Assembly: GCF_045629565.1 (NCBI RefSeq)
Contig: NZ_JAZQRL010000100.1
Location: 1-64,000, forward strand
Direction of reading: 5' to 3'
Length of the DNA stretch: 64,000 bases
Origin: Arcticibacter sp045629565
GTDB taxonomy: Bacteria; Bacteroidota; Bacteroidia; Sphingobacteriales; Sphingobacteriaceae
The notes below the pieces were generated by a model, which had not been told where the DNA came from, did no database searches, and saw only the letters and a list, made by a program, of their open reading frames with translations. The translations under genes were made by a program, and so were the position numbers. This document shows positions 24,032 through 32,595 of this stretch, one piece after another. Each line of letters starts with the position of its first letter. Positions within the stretch are counted from its first letter, which is position 1.

Positions 24032-25090
24032 TTATTTAGCAGTAGAGTAGGCTTTCAATGTATTAATCAATAGAACATTTTCTTCAGGCGTTCCGATGGT
24101 GATGCGGATAGCACCTTCGCAGAGTTGAACCTTTGAACGGTCGCGGGTGATGATGCCATTTTCGACCAGGTACGAATACAGCCCCCTCGCATCAGTAGTT
24201 TTCACCATGATGAAGTTTGCATCCGAAGGCACGATCTCGGTAATGAAAGGGAGCTCAATCATTTCCGCAATGACCATTTCACGCTGGCGGATCGTTTCGC
24301 GGATCCAATCATTCACCTGCTCCACGTTGTTCAACGCTTCCAGAGCCAGTTCCTGAGTGGCCTCGTTAATATTATAAGGTGGCTTTACCTTATTGAAGAC
24401 CTCGATGATCTCTTCGCTCGCAAAAGCCATACCCAGACGGATACCGGCGAGTCCCCAAGCCTTCGACAAGGTCTGCAGCACCACCAGGTTACTGTATTCG
24501 GTTAGCTCCTGGATAAAAGTTTTTTGTCTGGAGTAATTGATATAAGCCTCGTCCACGACCACCAGCCCCCCAAAATTCGCAATCAGCGTCTCAATATCCT
24601 CACGCATGATAGAGTTGCCAGTGGGGTTGTTAGGCGAGCAAACAAAGATCATCTTCGTATACTCATCAATAGCCTCCGCAATAGCTTCCATATCCAGCTG
24701 ATAGTCCGGCGTCAGCAACACCTTCTTAAGCGTTACATCGTTAATACTAGCCGAAACCTCGTACATGCCATAGGTGGGAGGAAGGACGATGACATTGTCA
24801 ATACCCGGGCGACAAAAAGCCCTGAACAAGATGTCAATCGCTTCATCACTGCCATTTCCCAAAAAGATATTCTGAGGCGGCACACCCTTTATCGTGCTGA
24901 GCTTCGTCTTCACAGCCATCTGCAAAGGGTCAGGATAGCGGTTATAGTTTTTATTTAAGGGAGAGCCAAAGCTGTTCTCGTTCGCATCAAGGAAAACGGA
25001 AGCTTCGCCTTTGTATTCGTCCCGGGCAGAAGAATACGGAACCAGATTCAATATGTTGGTTCTCAATAATTTCGTTAAATCAAATTCCAT
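24032..25090 (-). CDS. hisC: Histidinol-phosphate aminotransferase
   Basis: A 352-residue class I/II PLP-dependent aminotransferase. It has the N-terminal YKGEASVFLDANENSFGSP, SPNNPTGNSI, the Asp of VVVDEAYINYS and the Schiff-base lysine in LQTLSKAWGLAGIRLGM. It converts imidazole acetol phosphate to histidinol phosphate. It lies between hisD (11 nt) and hisB (1 nt). Motifs and operon position exclude other aminotransferase roles. Confidence 0.96.
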   Translation of the reverse strand: MEFDLTKLLRTNILNLVPYSSARDEYKGEASVFLDANENSFGSPLNKNYNRYPDPLQMAVKTKLSTIKGVPPQNIFLGNGSDEAIDILFRAFCRPGIDNVIVLPPTYGMYEVSASINDVTLKKVLLTPDYQLDMEAIAEAIDEYTKMIFVCSPNNPTGNSIMREDIETLIANFGGLVVVDEAYINYSRQKTFIQELTEYSNLVVLQTLSKAWGLAGIRLGMAFASEEIIEVFNKVKPPYNINEATQELALEALNNVEQVNDWIRETIRQREMVIAEMIELPFITEIVPSDANFIMVKTTDARGLYSYLVENGIITRDRSKVQLCEGAIRITIGTPEENVLLINTLKAYSTAK

Positions 25091-25101
25091 CGCTTATTTA
25101 A

Positions 25102-26400
25102 TTAGCTGTTCACAGAAGAAATCCGGAGAGACATCGCATTCTTATGCGCCTGCAGCCCTTCCAGTTCGGCCAAAACCTCAACGGCCCTGCCAATCTGATG
25201 GACACCTTCAGGTGAGATATGTTGAAATGTAATTTTCTTGATAAAAGAGTCAAGCGACACCCCTGAGTAAGAGCGTGCGTAGGCACTTGTCGGCAGGGTA
25301 TGGTTCGTACCCGAAGCATAGTCACCTGCACTTTCAGGGGTAAGATGTCCCAGAAATACCGAGCCCGCATTGCTGATAGAAGGAATCAACTCCTTCCAGT
25401 TAGCTGTCGCCAGGATCAAATGCTCCGGAGCATACTGGTTACTGAATTCCATAGCTTTCTCCAGGTCTGCCGTCAACACTGCGTATGAATTCGCCATCGC
25501 CTTAGCAGCAATTTCCACTCTGGGTAACGCAGCAAGCTGCCTTTCCAGAGCAGCAATCGTTTCACCGATAAGCGCAGAAGAGCTGGATACCAGTATAGCC
25601 TGCGAATCCGCACCATGTTCTGCCTGTGCCAGCAGATCTGCCGCTACAAATTCTGGATTAGCGCCTTCGTCTGCGATGATCAATACCTCAGATGGACCTG
25701 CAGGCATATCAATAGCGGTCTGCGTGGTCGACTGTATAAGCGTCTTCGCCCTGGTTACATACTGGTTACCCGGACCAAAGATCTTGTCCGTGCGTGGTAT
25801 AGAATCCGTTCCATAGGCCATCGCAGCTACCGCCTGAGCACCGCCCGCAAGATAAACGCGTTCAATGTCAAGCAACATCGCCACATAAGCCAAGTAGCAA
25901 TTGATCAAGCCGTCCTTTTGAGGAGGTGAGCAAACTACGATCTCCTTACACCCGGCAATGCGGGCAGGAATCCCCAGCATCAGAAATGTACTCGGCAACA
26001 CAGCCGAGCCACCTGGAATATACAAACCTACACGCTCGATAGCTCTAGGTTCTCTCCAGCAAGTAACCCCTGGCATGGTATTAACAGGAGCTTCCTGATG
26101 TTTTTGCGCTGCATGGAACGCCGTAATATTGCCATAAGCCAGGTCTATAGCCGACTTTTGTTCAGCACCTATACCCGACGCTATTTGCGCGATCTCCGCT
26201 TTCTCAATAAACAGCTTATCCAGTTTTACCCCGTCAAACTTCTCTGCGAGGGCTTTAAGAGCCTCATCGCCGCGGCTGCGTACTTCAGCGATAATGCCTT
26301 CCACACGCTGGCCGATAGTCTGGTCTTCATCGGCATTTCTAGAGATCAGTTTAGCAATCTCACCCGCCGACAGGTCCTGATATGAATAGGTTTGTAACAC
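25102..26400 (-). CDS. hisD: Histidinol dehydrogenase
   Basis: A 432-residue NAD-dependent enzyme for the last two steps of histidine synthesis. It shows the central signature GPSEVLIIADEGANPEFVAA with LAQAEHGADSQAILV, FGPGNQYVT, and the C-terminal SAGDYASGTNHTLPT with zinc and catalytic His. The start is GTG at 26398-26400, overlapping the hisG TAG stop by one base, which indicates translational coupling. Confidence 0.97.
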   Translation of the reverse strand: MLQTYSYQDLSAGEIAKLISRNADEDQTIGQRVEGIIAEVRSRGDEALKALAEKFDGVKLDKLFIEKAEIAQIASGIGAEQKSAIDLAYGNITAFHAAQKHQEAPVNTMPGVTCWREPRAIERVGLYIPGGSAVLPSTFLMLGIPARIAGCKEIVVCSPPQKDGLINCYLAYVAMLLDIERVYLAGGAQAVAAMAYGTDSIPRTDKIFGPGNQYVTRAKTLIQSTTQTAIDMPAGPSEVLIIADEGANPEFVAADLLAQAEHGADSQAILVSSSSALIGETIAALERQLAALPRVEIAAKAMANSYAVLTADLEKAMEFSNQYAPEHLILATANWKELIPSISNAGSVFLGHLTPESAGDYASGTNHTLPTSAYARSYSGVSLDSFIKKITFQHISPEGVHQIGRAVEVLAELEGLQAHKNAMSLRISSVNS

Positions 26401-27251
26401 TATAAAATGATCTTTTCAATAGGCATAACAACAATTCCCTGCGCTCCGACAGCCTTCATCTGGCTGATCTTATCCCAGAAATCTTTTTCCGCAACAACGG
26501 TATGGACTGCCACCCATCCTTCCTCAGCCAGAGGTACAACAGTCGGACTTTTAATACCACTTAGAAGCGACTTGATCGCATCCAGGTTCTTTCGTTCAAT
26601 GTTCAACACCACATACTTAGTCTCTTTTGCGCGCAGTACTGATTGTACACGTTGCAGAAGCTCCACAATGAGCGGATTTTGTTCCTCTCCCTTCCGGCCG
26701 ATCAGAACAGCCTGCGAATGCATCACGTCTCCAAAAGGCATCAGCCCATTGCTCTTCAAAGTGCCGCCGGTAGAAACCAGATCACAGATCGCGTCACTCA
26801 GACCAAGACCTGGAGCAATCTCTACGGATCCGGAAATGGTGCGTATGTCTGAAGAAATATGATTAGCGCCTAAAAATTTCTTTAAGATGTTCGGGTAGGA
26901 GGTAGCAATAGATTTTCCATTGAGGTCTTCCAGCGTTTTGATCTGCCCGTTATTGGGTACGGCAAGCTTCAGAGAACATTTACCAAAGCCCAGCATCTGC
27001 AGGTAAGCCACGTCAACTTCCGTTTCGTTGATCACGTTTTCGCCTACTATTCCCAGATCTGCAATGCCGTCCTGAACATATTCAGGGATATCATCGTCTC
27101 TTAAAAAAAGAATTTCTAAAGGGAAGTTGGAAACTTGAGATATTAATGAGCTTTTGTAGTTTTCAAAACTAAGACCGCAGTTTTTAAGAAGCTCTACCGA
27201 TTTTTCGTTTAGTCTACCAGATTTCTGGATAGCAATTTTGAGTGTTTTCAA
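26400..27251 (-). CDS. hisG: ATP phosphoribosyltransferase, long form
   Basis: A 283-residue first enzyme of histidine synthesis. It starts LKIAIQKSGRLNEKS, has ADLGIVGENVI and the PRPP-binding segment ATSGG-like region (here LGLSDAICDLVSTGGTLKSNG), and ends in a C-terminal ACT-like regulatory domain (about 210-283; SPTVVPLAEEGWVAVHTVV). Long-form HisG is hexameric, feedback-inhibited by histidine and needs no HisZ. The predicted start is TTG at 27249-27251; no better in-frame ATG is seen. It is the first structural gene after a His-rich leader peptide and a clear promoter. Confidence 0.96.
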   Translation of the reverse strand: MKTLKIAIQKSGRLNEKSVELLKNCGLSFENYKSSLISQVSNFPLEILFLRDDDIPEYVQDGIADLGIVGENVINETEVDVAYLQMLGFGKCSLKLAVPNNGQIKTLEDLNGKSIATSYPNILKKFLGANHISSDIRTISGSVEIAPGLGLSDAICDLVSTGGTLKSNGLMPFGDVMHSQAVLIGRKGEEQNPLIVELLQRVQSVLRAKETKYVVLNIERKNLDAIKSLLSGIKSPTVVPLAEEGWVAVHTVVAEKDFWDKISQMKAVGAQGIVVMPIEKIIL

Positions 27252-27325
27252 TTTATATAAAAATTTAATCAGTCCAATAAAAGGTGTTCAGGAACAATCA
27301 GTTTCACGTAGAAACCATATACATA

Positions 27326-27382
27326 TCATATCGCCGCAAGGCGATGATGGAGATGATGATGGTATGTGAACGATTTCGACAT
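27326..27382 (-). CDS. His operon leader peptide (attenuator)
   Basis: An 18-residue frame reads MSKSFTYHHHLHHRLAAI and has five His in six codons. It has an ATG at 27380-27382, a TGA at 27326-27328 and a Shine-Dalgarno CAGGAG (27396-27391) 8 nt upstream. It lies 74 nt before hisG and downstream of a matching promoter. A run of His codons directly before a his operon is the hallmark of ribosome-mediated attenuation in Proteobacteria. In the RNA, the last His codons can pair with the following segment (ATCGCC-TTGC-GGCGAT, 27346-27331). A canonical GC-rich terminator with U-run was not found, so the mechanism may be different, for instance control of hisG translation from its TTG start. Confidence 0.85.
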   Translation of the reverse strand: MSKSFTYHHHLHHRLAAI

Positions 27383-27414
27383 ATATTGGGCTCCTGATTA
27401 AAACCGGGATATCA

Positions 27415-27444
27415 CAAATATACATATCCAACCCTAATATCAAA
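27415..27444 (-). promoter_or_regulatory. His operon promoter
   Basis: On the minus strand TTTG (27444-27441), an 18-nt spacer and TATATTTG (27422-27415) form a full Bacteroidota promoter. Transcription should begin near 27408, giving a leader RNA that contains the His-rich peptide. Confidence 0.82.
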
Positions 27445-27449
27445 ACTTT

Positions 27450-27457
27450 TATATTTG
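27450..27457 (+). promoter_or_regulatory. -7 box immediately before the flavoprotein gene
   Basis: TATATTTG matches TAnnTTTG and ends 4 nt before the ATG at 27462. If used, the transcript would be leaderless or nearly so. It overlaps the divergent his promoter region. No clear -33 element. Confidence 0.5.
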
Positions 27458-27461
27458 GCCA

Positions 27462-28652
27462 ATGGTTGATGCGATTATTATTGGTGCCGGTGCTTGTGGT
27501 TTGATGTGTGCGGTTCAGGCAGGTTTTTTAGGTAAACAAGTCATCTTACTGGAGAAGAACGATAAGGCGGGAGCAAAGATTCTTATATCGGGAGGCGGAC
27601 GATGCAACTACACCAATCTCTTCAGTAGTCCCGCCAATTTTATTTCTCAAAACGAACACTTCTGCAAGTCTGCCTTTTCCCAATGGACCGTGGAAGACAG
27701 CGTCAGTTTTTTCGAAACATACGGCATTTTCGGACGAGAGAAAACACTCGGACAACTCTTTCCGGAGAATAATAAAGCAAAGGATATCGTCGGTGTCTTT
27801 ACTTCATTGTGCGATAATCTGGGACAAAGCATTCGCTTACAGGCAGACGTTAAGTCTGTGCAGCGCAAGGAAGATGGCAGGTTTGTCGTGACTTATGACC
27901 ATCAGGGCAAGAGCAAGACCCTGGAGGCACCCGCTGTCGTGATTGCTTCGGGCGGTTTGCCCGTTCAGAAGATGGGCGCAACAGACTTCGGCTTGCGCAT
28001 CGCAAAGGAATTCGGATTGAAGATAGTCCCTACAGCACCCGCACTCGTACCTCTAACCGTTACCGGTAAAGATGCAGAGTGGTTTGCCAGCCTGTCAGGC
28101 AACAGCATCTTCAGCAGGGTAAGTAATGATCGTATCAGCTTTGAAGAAAATATCCTGTTCACCCATTGGGGACTTAGCGGTCCCGCTATCCTGCAAATCT
28201 CATCTTACTGGCGTCCGGGAGAGTGGGTGGAACTTGATCTCCTTCCCGGAAAGAACATCCTGGAACTCATCGAGCAGGAGCGTCAGCAGAATGGCAAGAG
28301 GAGCCTGCTTACTCTCTTAGCACAGCTGTACACCAGGAAGATCGCAGATGCATTAGCTAAATACCTGCCGGTTGATAAGAACCTGGCCTCCTTGAGCAAA
28401 GCCGACCTGCAAACCATCGAGCAGCAGATTCACTATTTCAGAGTCAAGCCTGCGGGCGACAAAGGTTACGACAGGGCAGAGGTCATGCGTGGCGGGGTGG
28501 ACACAAGCGAACTGTCCTCCAAAACCCTTGAAGCGAAGAAAGTACCCGGACTCTATTTCGGAGGTGAGTGCGTAGACGTGACCGGCTGGTTGGGCGGCTA
28601 CAACTTCCAGTGGGCCTGGGCCTCAGGATTTGTAATAGCGCAAAGCATATAA
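27462..28652 (+). CDS. BaiN/RdsA-family NAD(P)/FAD-dependent oxidoreductase (HI0933-like)
   Basis: A 396-residue soluble flavoprotein. The N-terminal FAD-binding motif is VDAIIIGAGACGLMCAVQAG with ...VILLEKNDKAG, followed by the family signature KILISGGGRCNYTN. A second conserved stretch is VIASGGLPVQKMGATDFG, and the C-terminus has LYFGGECVDVTGWLGGYNFQWAWASG, which closes the FAD site. This is the HI0933/YhiN family; physiological substrates are not settled. The gene is divergent from the his operon, sharing a promoter region. Confidence 0.9.
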   Translation: MVDAIIIGAGACGLMCAVQAGFLGKQVILLEKNDKAGAKILISGGGRCNYTNLFSSPANFISQNEHFCKSAFSQWTVEDSVSFFETYGIFGREKTLGQLFPENNKAKDIVGVFTSLCDNLGQSIRLQADVKSVQRKEDGRFVVTYDHQGKSKTLEAPAVVIASGGLPVQKMGATDFGLRIAKEFGLKIVPTAPALVPLTVTGKDAEWFASLSGNSIFSRVSNDRISFEENILFTHWGLSGPAILQISSYWRPGEWVELDLLPGKNILELIEQERQQNGKRSLLTLLAQLYTRKIADALAKYLPVDKNLASLSKADLQTIEQQIHYFRVKPAGDKGYDRAEVMRGGVDTSELSSKTLEAKKVPGLYFGGECVDVTGWLGGYNFQWAWASGFVIAQSI

Positions 28653-28661
28653 TAAACCACG

Positions 28662-29342
28662 TTACAGGTTTTTCGTAGCCCTCAGCATTTCCCGTTTACC
28701 CGGAGCGCCAGGGGCTTTCTCAATAGAAAAGCCAAGCGACTTCATAGCTCGCTTCAGATTCCCGGTGATAGCGTAGGTAACAAACACACCGCCCGGCTTA
28801 ATGAACCTGCTGATATGCGTCAGAGCCTCCACAGACCACATTTCCGGCTGATGGATCTCCGCGAAAGCATCAAAATACATCACATCAAACATCGTTGAGG
28901 AATCAAACTCCATCAGTTTTATTGGACTGATCTCCAACCTGCAGTACTCATTAAAGTCTTTAGGCGATCCCAACACAGAAGAATAGTTCTCCTTAAATTC
29001 CGTCCAAGTCTCTGCAGAAACATATTGGTCATAGCCAGTACTAAAGATCATCTCTTCCGAAAGGGGATAAGCCTCAATACCTGTGTATTCCAGATTCAGG
29101 CCTGCTGTCCGGCAATAATCCGCGCTGATCAGGAAGTTCAGTCCCGTACCAAAGCCAACCTCCAGTACCGAGACAGAGCTGGCAACAGAAAGCTGCTGAA
29201 AATGCTGTAAGCCCGATTTTAGGAATACATGCTGACTCTCCTGCAAGGCCCCATGTTTGGAATGGTAGTTTTCACCCACCAATTGATTAAATATCGTCGA
29301 AGAGCCGTCTGCCGTCTGTACCAGTGAAAGATGATCTGCCAT
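28662..29342 (-). CDS. mnmD: tRNA 5-(aminomethyl)-2-thiouridine methyltransferase MnmD
   Basis: A 226-residue SAM-dependent methyltransferase of the MnmC2/MnmD type, modifying U34 of tRNAs. It shows the Rossmann motif VLEVGFGTGLNFLIS, the acidic ribose-binding YTGIEAYPLS and the catalytic-site region MFDVMYFDAFAEIHQPEMWS. It lacks the FAD oxidase half found in E. coli MnmC, which is usual outside Proteobacteria. A minus-strand TAAGTTTG (29372-29365) is a plausible -7 box. It is convergent with the flavoprotein gene. Confidence 0.9.
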   Translation of the reverse strand: MADHLSLVQTADGSSTIFNQLVGENYHSKHGALQESQHVFLKSGLQHFQQLSVASSVSVLEVGFGTGLNFLISADYCRTAGLNLEYTGIEAYPLSEEMIFSTGYDQYVSAETWTEFKENYSSVLGSPKDFNEYCRLEISPIKLMEFDSSTMFDVMYFDAFAEIHQPEMWSVEALTHISRFIKPGGVFVTYAITGNLKRAMKSLGFSIEKAPGAPGKREMLRATKNL

Positions 29343-29449
29343 ATGTCCTTATCTTTTGCAGTCGCAAACTTAAGCCTAAACCGTCTGCCTGAACAGAAAT
29401 AAATCAAATAATACCTTCGTATTTCCTAAAACTGCCGTAATTTCGCCAC

Positions 29450-30490
29450 ATGTATCAATTGCTAAAACCTTTATTGTTTCAATTCGCTCCTGAAAATATT
29501 CACCATATCGTCACTTCTATGCTGAAGAACGGTAATATGATTCCGGGAGTCCCTTTCCTTCAGAAAAGCGTATTTCATCTTGATGACCCCCGCCTGGAGC
29601 GTGAGGTGTTCGGATTGAAGTTTAAGAATCCCGTGGGACTCGGAGCAGGTTTTGACAAGAATGCCGCGCTCGTAGATGAGCTGTCGCATTTTGGCTTTGG
29701 CTTCATTGAAATTGGTACAGTAACACCCTTACCTCAGCCAGGCAACGATCAGCCACGGATGTTCCGTCTTCCCATGGACGAAGCCCTGATCAACCGGATG
29801 GGCTTTAACAATGAGGGTGCTGAAGTAGCAGCCACGCGACTGAAATTCCTGAAGCGCAAGGGTCTGATTGTCGGCGGAAATATCGGAAAGAACAAGATCA
29901 CACCTAACGAAGAGGCGGTAAGTGATTATATCAAGGCGTTTGATGCACTGTTTGATGTAGTCGATTATTTCGTGGTCAATGTAAGTTCACCGAACACACC
30001 CGGACTAAGAGCCTTGCAAGAAAAAGGTCCTTTGAAGGAGATCTTAAACACCCTTCAACAACGCAACAGCAAGAACAATATCAGCCGTCCCATCTTACTG
30101 AAGATCGCACCTGATCTGACCAACGAACAGCTCGATGATATCATCGAAATCGTAACAGAAACAAAGATCGCGGGGGTAATAGCTACCAACACCACTATTT
30201 CAAGGGATAATCTCCGCTCTCCGCAGAACCTGAAATCAGAAACCGGAGGCCTTAGTGGTAAACCGCTGACGAAGAGGTCAACCGAGGTGATCCGCTATCT
30301 TTCAGAAAAGTCCAACAAAGCATTCCCGATCATCGGAGTAGGGGGAATCCACTCCGCACAAGATGCGTTGGATAAGCTGGACGCAGGAGCATCTCTTGTG
30401 CAGATCTATACCGGGTTTATTTACGAAGGGCCGATCCTGATCAAAAGGATCAACCAGGCGATTCTGAAAAACCAGACTGCTAAGGTCTGA
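29450..30490 (+). CDS. pyrD: Dihydroorotate dehydrogenase (quinone), class 2
   Basis: A 346-residue membrane-associated FMN enzyme of pyrimidine synthesis. It has the N-terminal amphipathic extension of class 2 (YQLLKPLLFQFAPENIHHIV), then FKNPVGLGAGFDKNA, IEIGTVTPLPQPGNDQPRMF, the catalytic Ser region VVNVSSPNTPGLR, and IGVGGIHSAQDALDKLDAGA near the FMN phosphate site. TAATTTCG ends 4 nt before the ATG and resembles a -7 box. Confidence 0.96.
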   Translation: MYQLLKPLLFQFAPENIHHIVTSMLKNGNMIPGVPFLQKSVFHLDDPRLEREVFGLKFKNPVGLGAGFDKNAALVDELSHFGFGFIEIGTVTPLPQPGNDQPRMFRLPMDEALINRMGFNNEGAEVAATRLKFLKRKGLIVGGNIGKNKITPNEEAVSDYIKAFDALFDVVDYFVVNVSSPNTPGLRALQEKGPLKEILNTLQQRNSKNNISRPILLKIAPDLTNEQLDDIIEIVTETKIAGVIATNTTISRDNLRSPQNLKSETGGLSGKPLTKRSTEVIRYLSEKSNKAFPIIGVGGIHSAQDALDKLDAGASLVQIYTGFIYEGPILIKRINQAILKNQTAKV

Positions 30491-30663
30491 TGCCTTTATC
30501 CTCCTCAACAGGGGGAAAGAAGGCGCTCAGGCGCGCTCTCATAATAGAGTCGTCAGCAATACCCATGTAGCTGTCCGCGCAGCAAAAATTCAGTTCATGC
30601 CTTAAATAATAAAGTTCATCAGAAAAACAGAGGCCTGATGGGTTACTCATTGCCAGGAAGCTC

Positions 30664-30671
30664 TATTTTTG
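30664..30671 (+). promoter_or_regulatory. -7 box immediately before the histidine kinase gene
   Basis: TATTTTTG matches TAnnTTTG and ends 4 nt before the ATG at 30676, suggesting a leaderless transcript. The 185-bp gap after pyrD contains nothing else that I recognise. Confidence 0.45.
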
Positions 30672-30675
30672 AACA

Positions 30676-31701
30676 ATGACTCAAATCAAAAAGATCAACT
30701 TAAAAAGGCTGTTCATCTTTTTCTTTGCTACCCTGATCTATGCATTATGCCAGATGCTTTTCAGCATCATCCTGATGAAAGAAGACCCCTGGAAGGACCT
30801 GCATATACAGCTATCAGCCCATTACATCGTCATCTTCATCATGTGCATAGCAGACTATGGTCTGCTTTTGCTACTGAATAAATATTTGCCCTACTCCAAA
30901 AGTATATATTACCGCGTCATCGCCGATATTGCAGGAATTACCATCATATGCCTTGTGCTGTTGGGAGGGTTCAACTATTTTATATATAACATACTTTTTG
31001 TCCCGGAACAGGGAATGCCTCCCTTCGTTATCAAATTTGCGCTTGCCATGGCAGCAAATATCCCCATCCTCCTGGTATTCGAGCTGATCTTCTATTTTCA
31101 ATCAGAACAGAAGGCCATAGCCGAATCCGAAAAGGCAAAAAGAAAGGTACTCTTGTTCCAGCACGAAACGTTGAGGTCACAGATCAACCCTCATTTTTTA
31201 TTTAATTCACTTAACGTGCTGTCTTCGTTGATCTATATCAATCCGGATAATGCCAATGAATTCGCCAAATCGCTCTCCCGGACTTACCGGTATGTACTTT
31301 CACTCACCCGGCAGCCAGTCGTCTCTGTAGCAGAAGAACTGGACGCACTCGACTCCTATATTTTTCTAATGAGAATGAGGTTCGAGAATGCGTTCACACT
31401 GACCGTTAATACGCTGAACACGACCCAGTCAGACGAGATCATTCCGCTTACGCTGCAGCTGCTCATCGAGAATGCATTCAAGCACAATATCGCCACCGAA
31501 GAATCTCCATTGCGGATAGCAATCACTGTAGACAGCGATCATGTTCAGGTGGAAAATAATATACAGCCGTCCAGCGATGTAGATAAGGGTGGGATAGGGC
31601 TGAAATATCTCAGCTCTCAGTATCAGTTGTATGCTAAAGAGATCGTCGTTGAGCATACAAGAGAAATGTTCAGGGTTAAAATACCTTATTTGCAGTCATG
31701 A
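30676..31701 (+). CDS. LytS-type sensor histidine kinase
   Basis: A 341-residue inner-membrane sensor with four hydrophobic segments in the first 140 residues, a short coiled linker, and a His_kinase domain (LRSQINPHFLFNSLNVLSSL) with the phospho-accepting His. The ATP-binding part has LTLQLLIENAFKHN and GGIGLKYLSSQY. It lacks a recognisable extracellular sensor domain, so the stimulus may be sensed in or near the membrane. Its stop overlaps the response regulator start by 4 bp (ATGA), so the two are a translationally coupled pair. Confidence 0.92.
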   Translation: MTQIKKINLKRLFIFFFATLIYALCQMLFSIILMKEDPWKDLHIQLSAHYIVIFIMCIADYGLLLLLNKYLPYSKSIYYRVIADIAGITIICLVLLGGFNYFIYNILFVPEQGMPPFVIKFALAMAANIPILLVFELIFYFQSEQKAIAESEKAKRKVLLFQHETLRSQINPHFLFNSLNVLSSLIYINPDNANEFAKSLSRTYRYVLSLTRQPVVSVAEELDALDSYIFLMRMRFENAFTLTVNTLNTTQSDEIIPLTLQLLIENAFKHNIATEESPLRIAITVDSDHVQVENNIQPSSDVDKGGIGLKYLSSQYQLYAKEIVVEHTREMFRVKIPYLQS

Positions 31702-32453
31702 AATACCTGATAGTAGAAGACGAACGGTTTGCATATGAAGAGCTGAAACGTATGATAACGAAGCTCAGGCCGGGGTATATTTTGGAGGCCCATACGAAAA
31801 CAGTCGTTGATACCATAGCCTTCCTGAAATCCTCCCGCGTTGATTTGATCCTGTTGGACATTCGTCTGGCAGATGGCAATTGTTTCGAAATATTTAACCA
31901 TGTAGATGTTTCCACGCCCGTCATCTTCACTACCGCATATGACGAACACGCCGTTAAAGCGTTCAAGCTGAACAGTATCGATTACCTGTTGAAGCCTTTC
32001 AAAGAGAATGAGCTCGAAAGAGCACTGCTCAAGTTTGAAACCATCTTTAGCAGCAATCCCTTTACAAGTAGCTCCATGAACTTTGAACAGCTCCTGTCGT
32101 TCAAGACCAAAAACCGCTTCCTCATCTCCAAAGGCGAGAACTACCATTACATAGAGACCCTGGATATCGCCCATTTTTACAGCGAAGACGGGGTCGTCTT
32201 CCTGCATACGTTTACTGACAGGCGGTATATCATTAGCTATACACTGGACCAGTTAGAGCAACAGCTCGACAAAAGTCTGTTCTTTCGTGTATCCCGTAAT
32301 TGCATCGGCAATGTAAAAGCCATTGAAAGCGTGGCCAAATACTTCAACAGTCGCCTAAAACTATCCTTTCAGCCTGAGTGTCCGCACGAAGTTTTGGTTA
32401 GCAGGGTACGGGTTCCTGAATTCCTGAAATGGATGGACGGCATGATGGAGTAG
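31698..32453 (+). CDS. LytTR response regulator
   Basis: A 251-residue cytosolic regulator. The receiver domain (1-120) has YLIVEDERFAYEEL, the phospho-acceptor Asp in LILLDIRLADGN and the switch Lys in DYLLKPFKENEL. A linker leads to a C-terminal LytTR DNA-binding domain (about 145-248; FLISKGENYHYIETLDIAHFYSEDG, FFRVSRNCIGNVKAIE). It is partnered with the upstream kinase. The likely target is the following outer-membrane and acyltransferase genes or its own operon; this is inference from position. Confidence 0.93.
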   Translation: MKYLIVEDERFAYEELKRMITKLRPGYILEAHTKTVVDTIAFLKSSRVDLILLDIRLADGNCFEIFNHVDVSTPVIFTTAYDEHAVKAFKLNSIDYLLKPFKENELERALLKFETIFSSNPFTSSSMNFEQLLSFKTKNRFLISKGENYHYIETLDIAHFYSEDGVVFLHTFTDRRYIISYTLDQLEQQLDKSLFFRVSRNCIGNVKAIESVAKYFNSRLKLSFQPECPHEVLVSRVRVPEFLKWMDGMME

Positions 32454-32595
32454 CCCTCACGGAGAATTTCACGGGTTCTTTTCTGTAGTTCATCCTGCTG
32501 GTACTGATGTCTGCAAGTAATCGCTTCCGGCTTTAGTACTTGTATTATTCCTTTGTTCAACAAACGAAAGAATACGTACATATAATTTAAGAACC

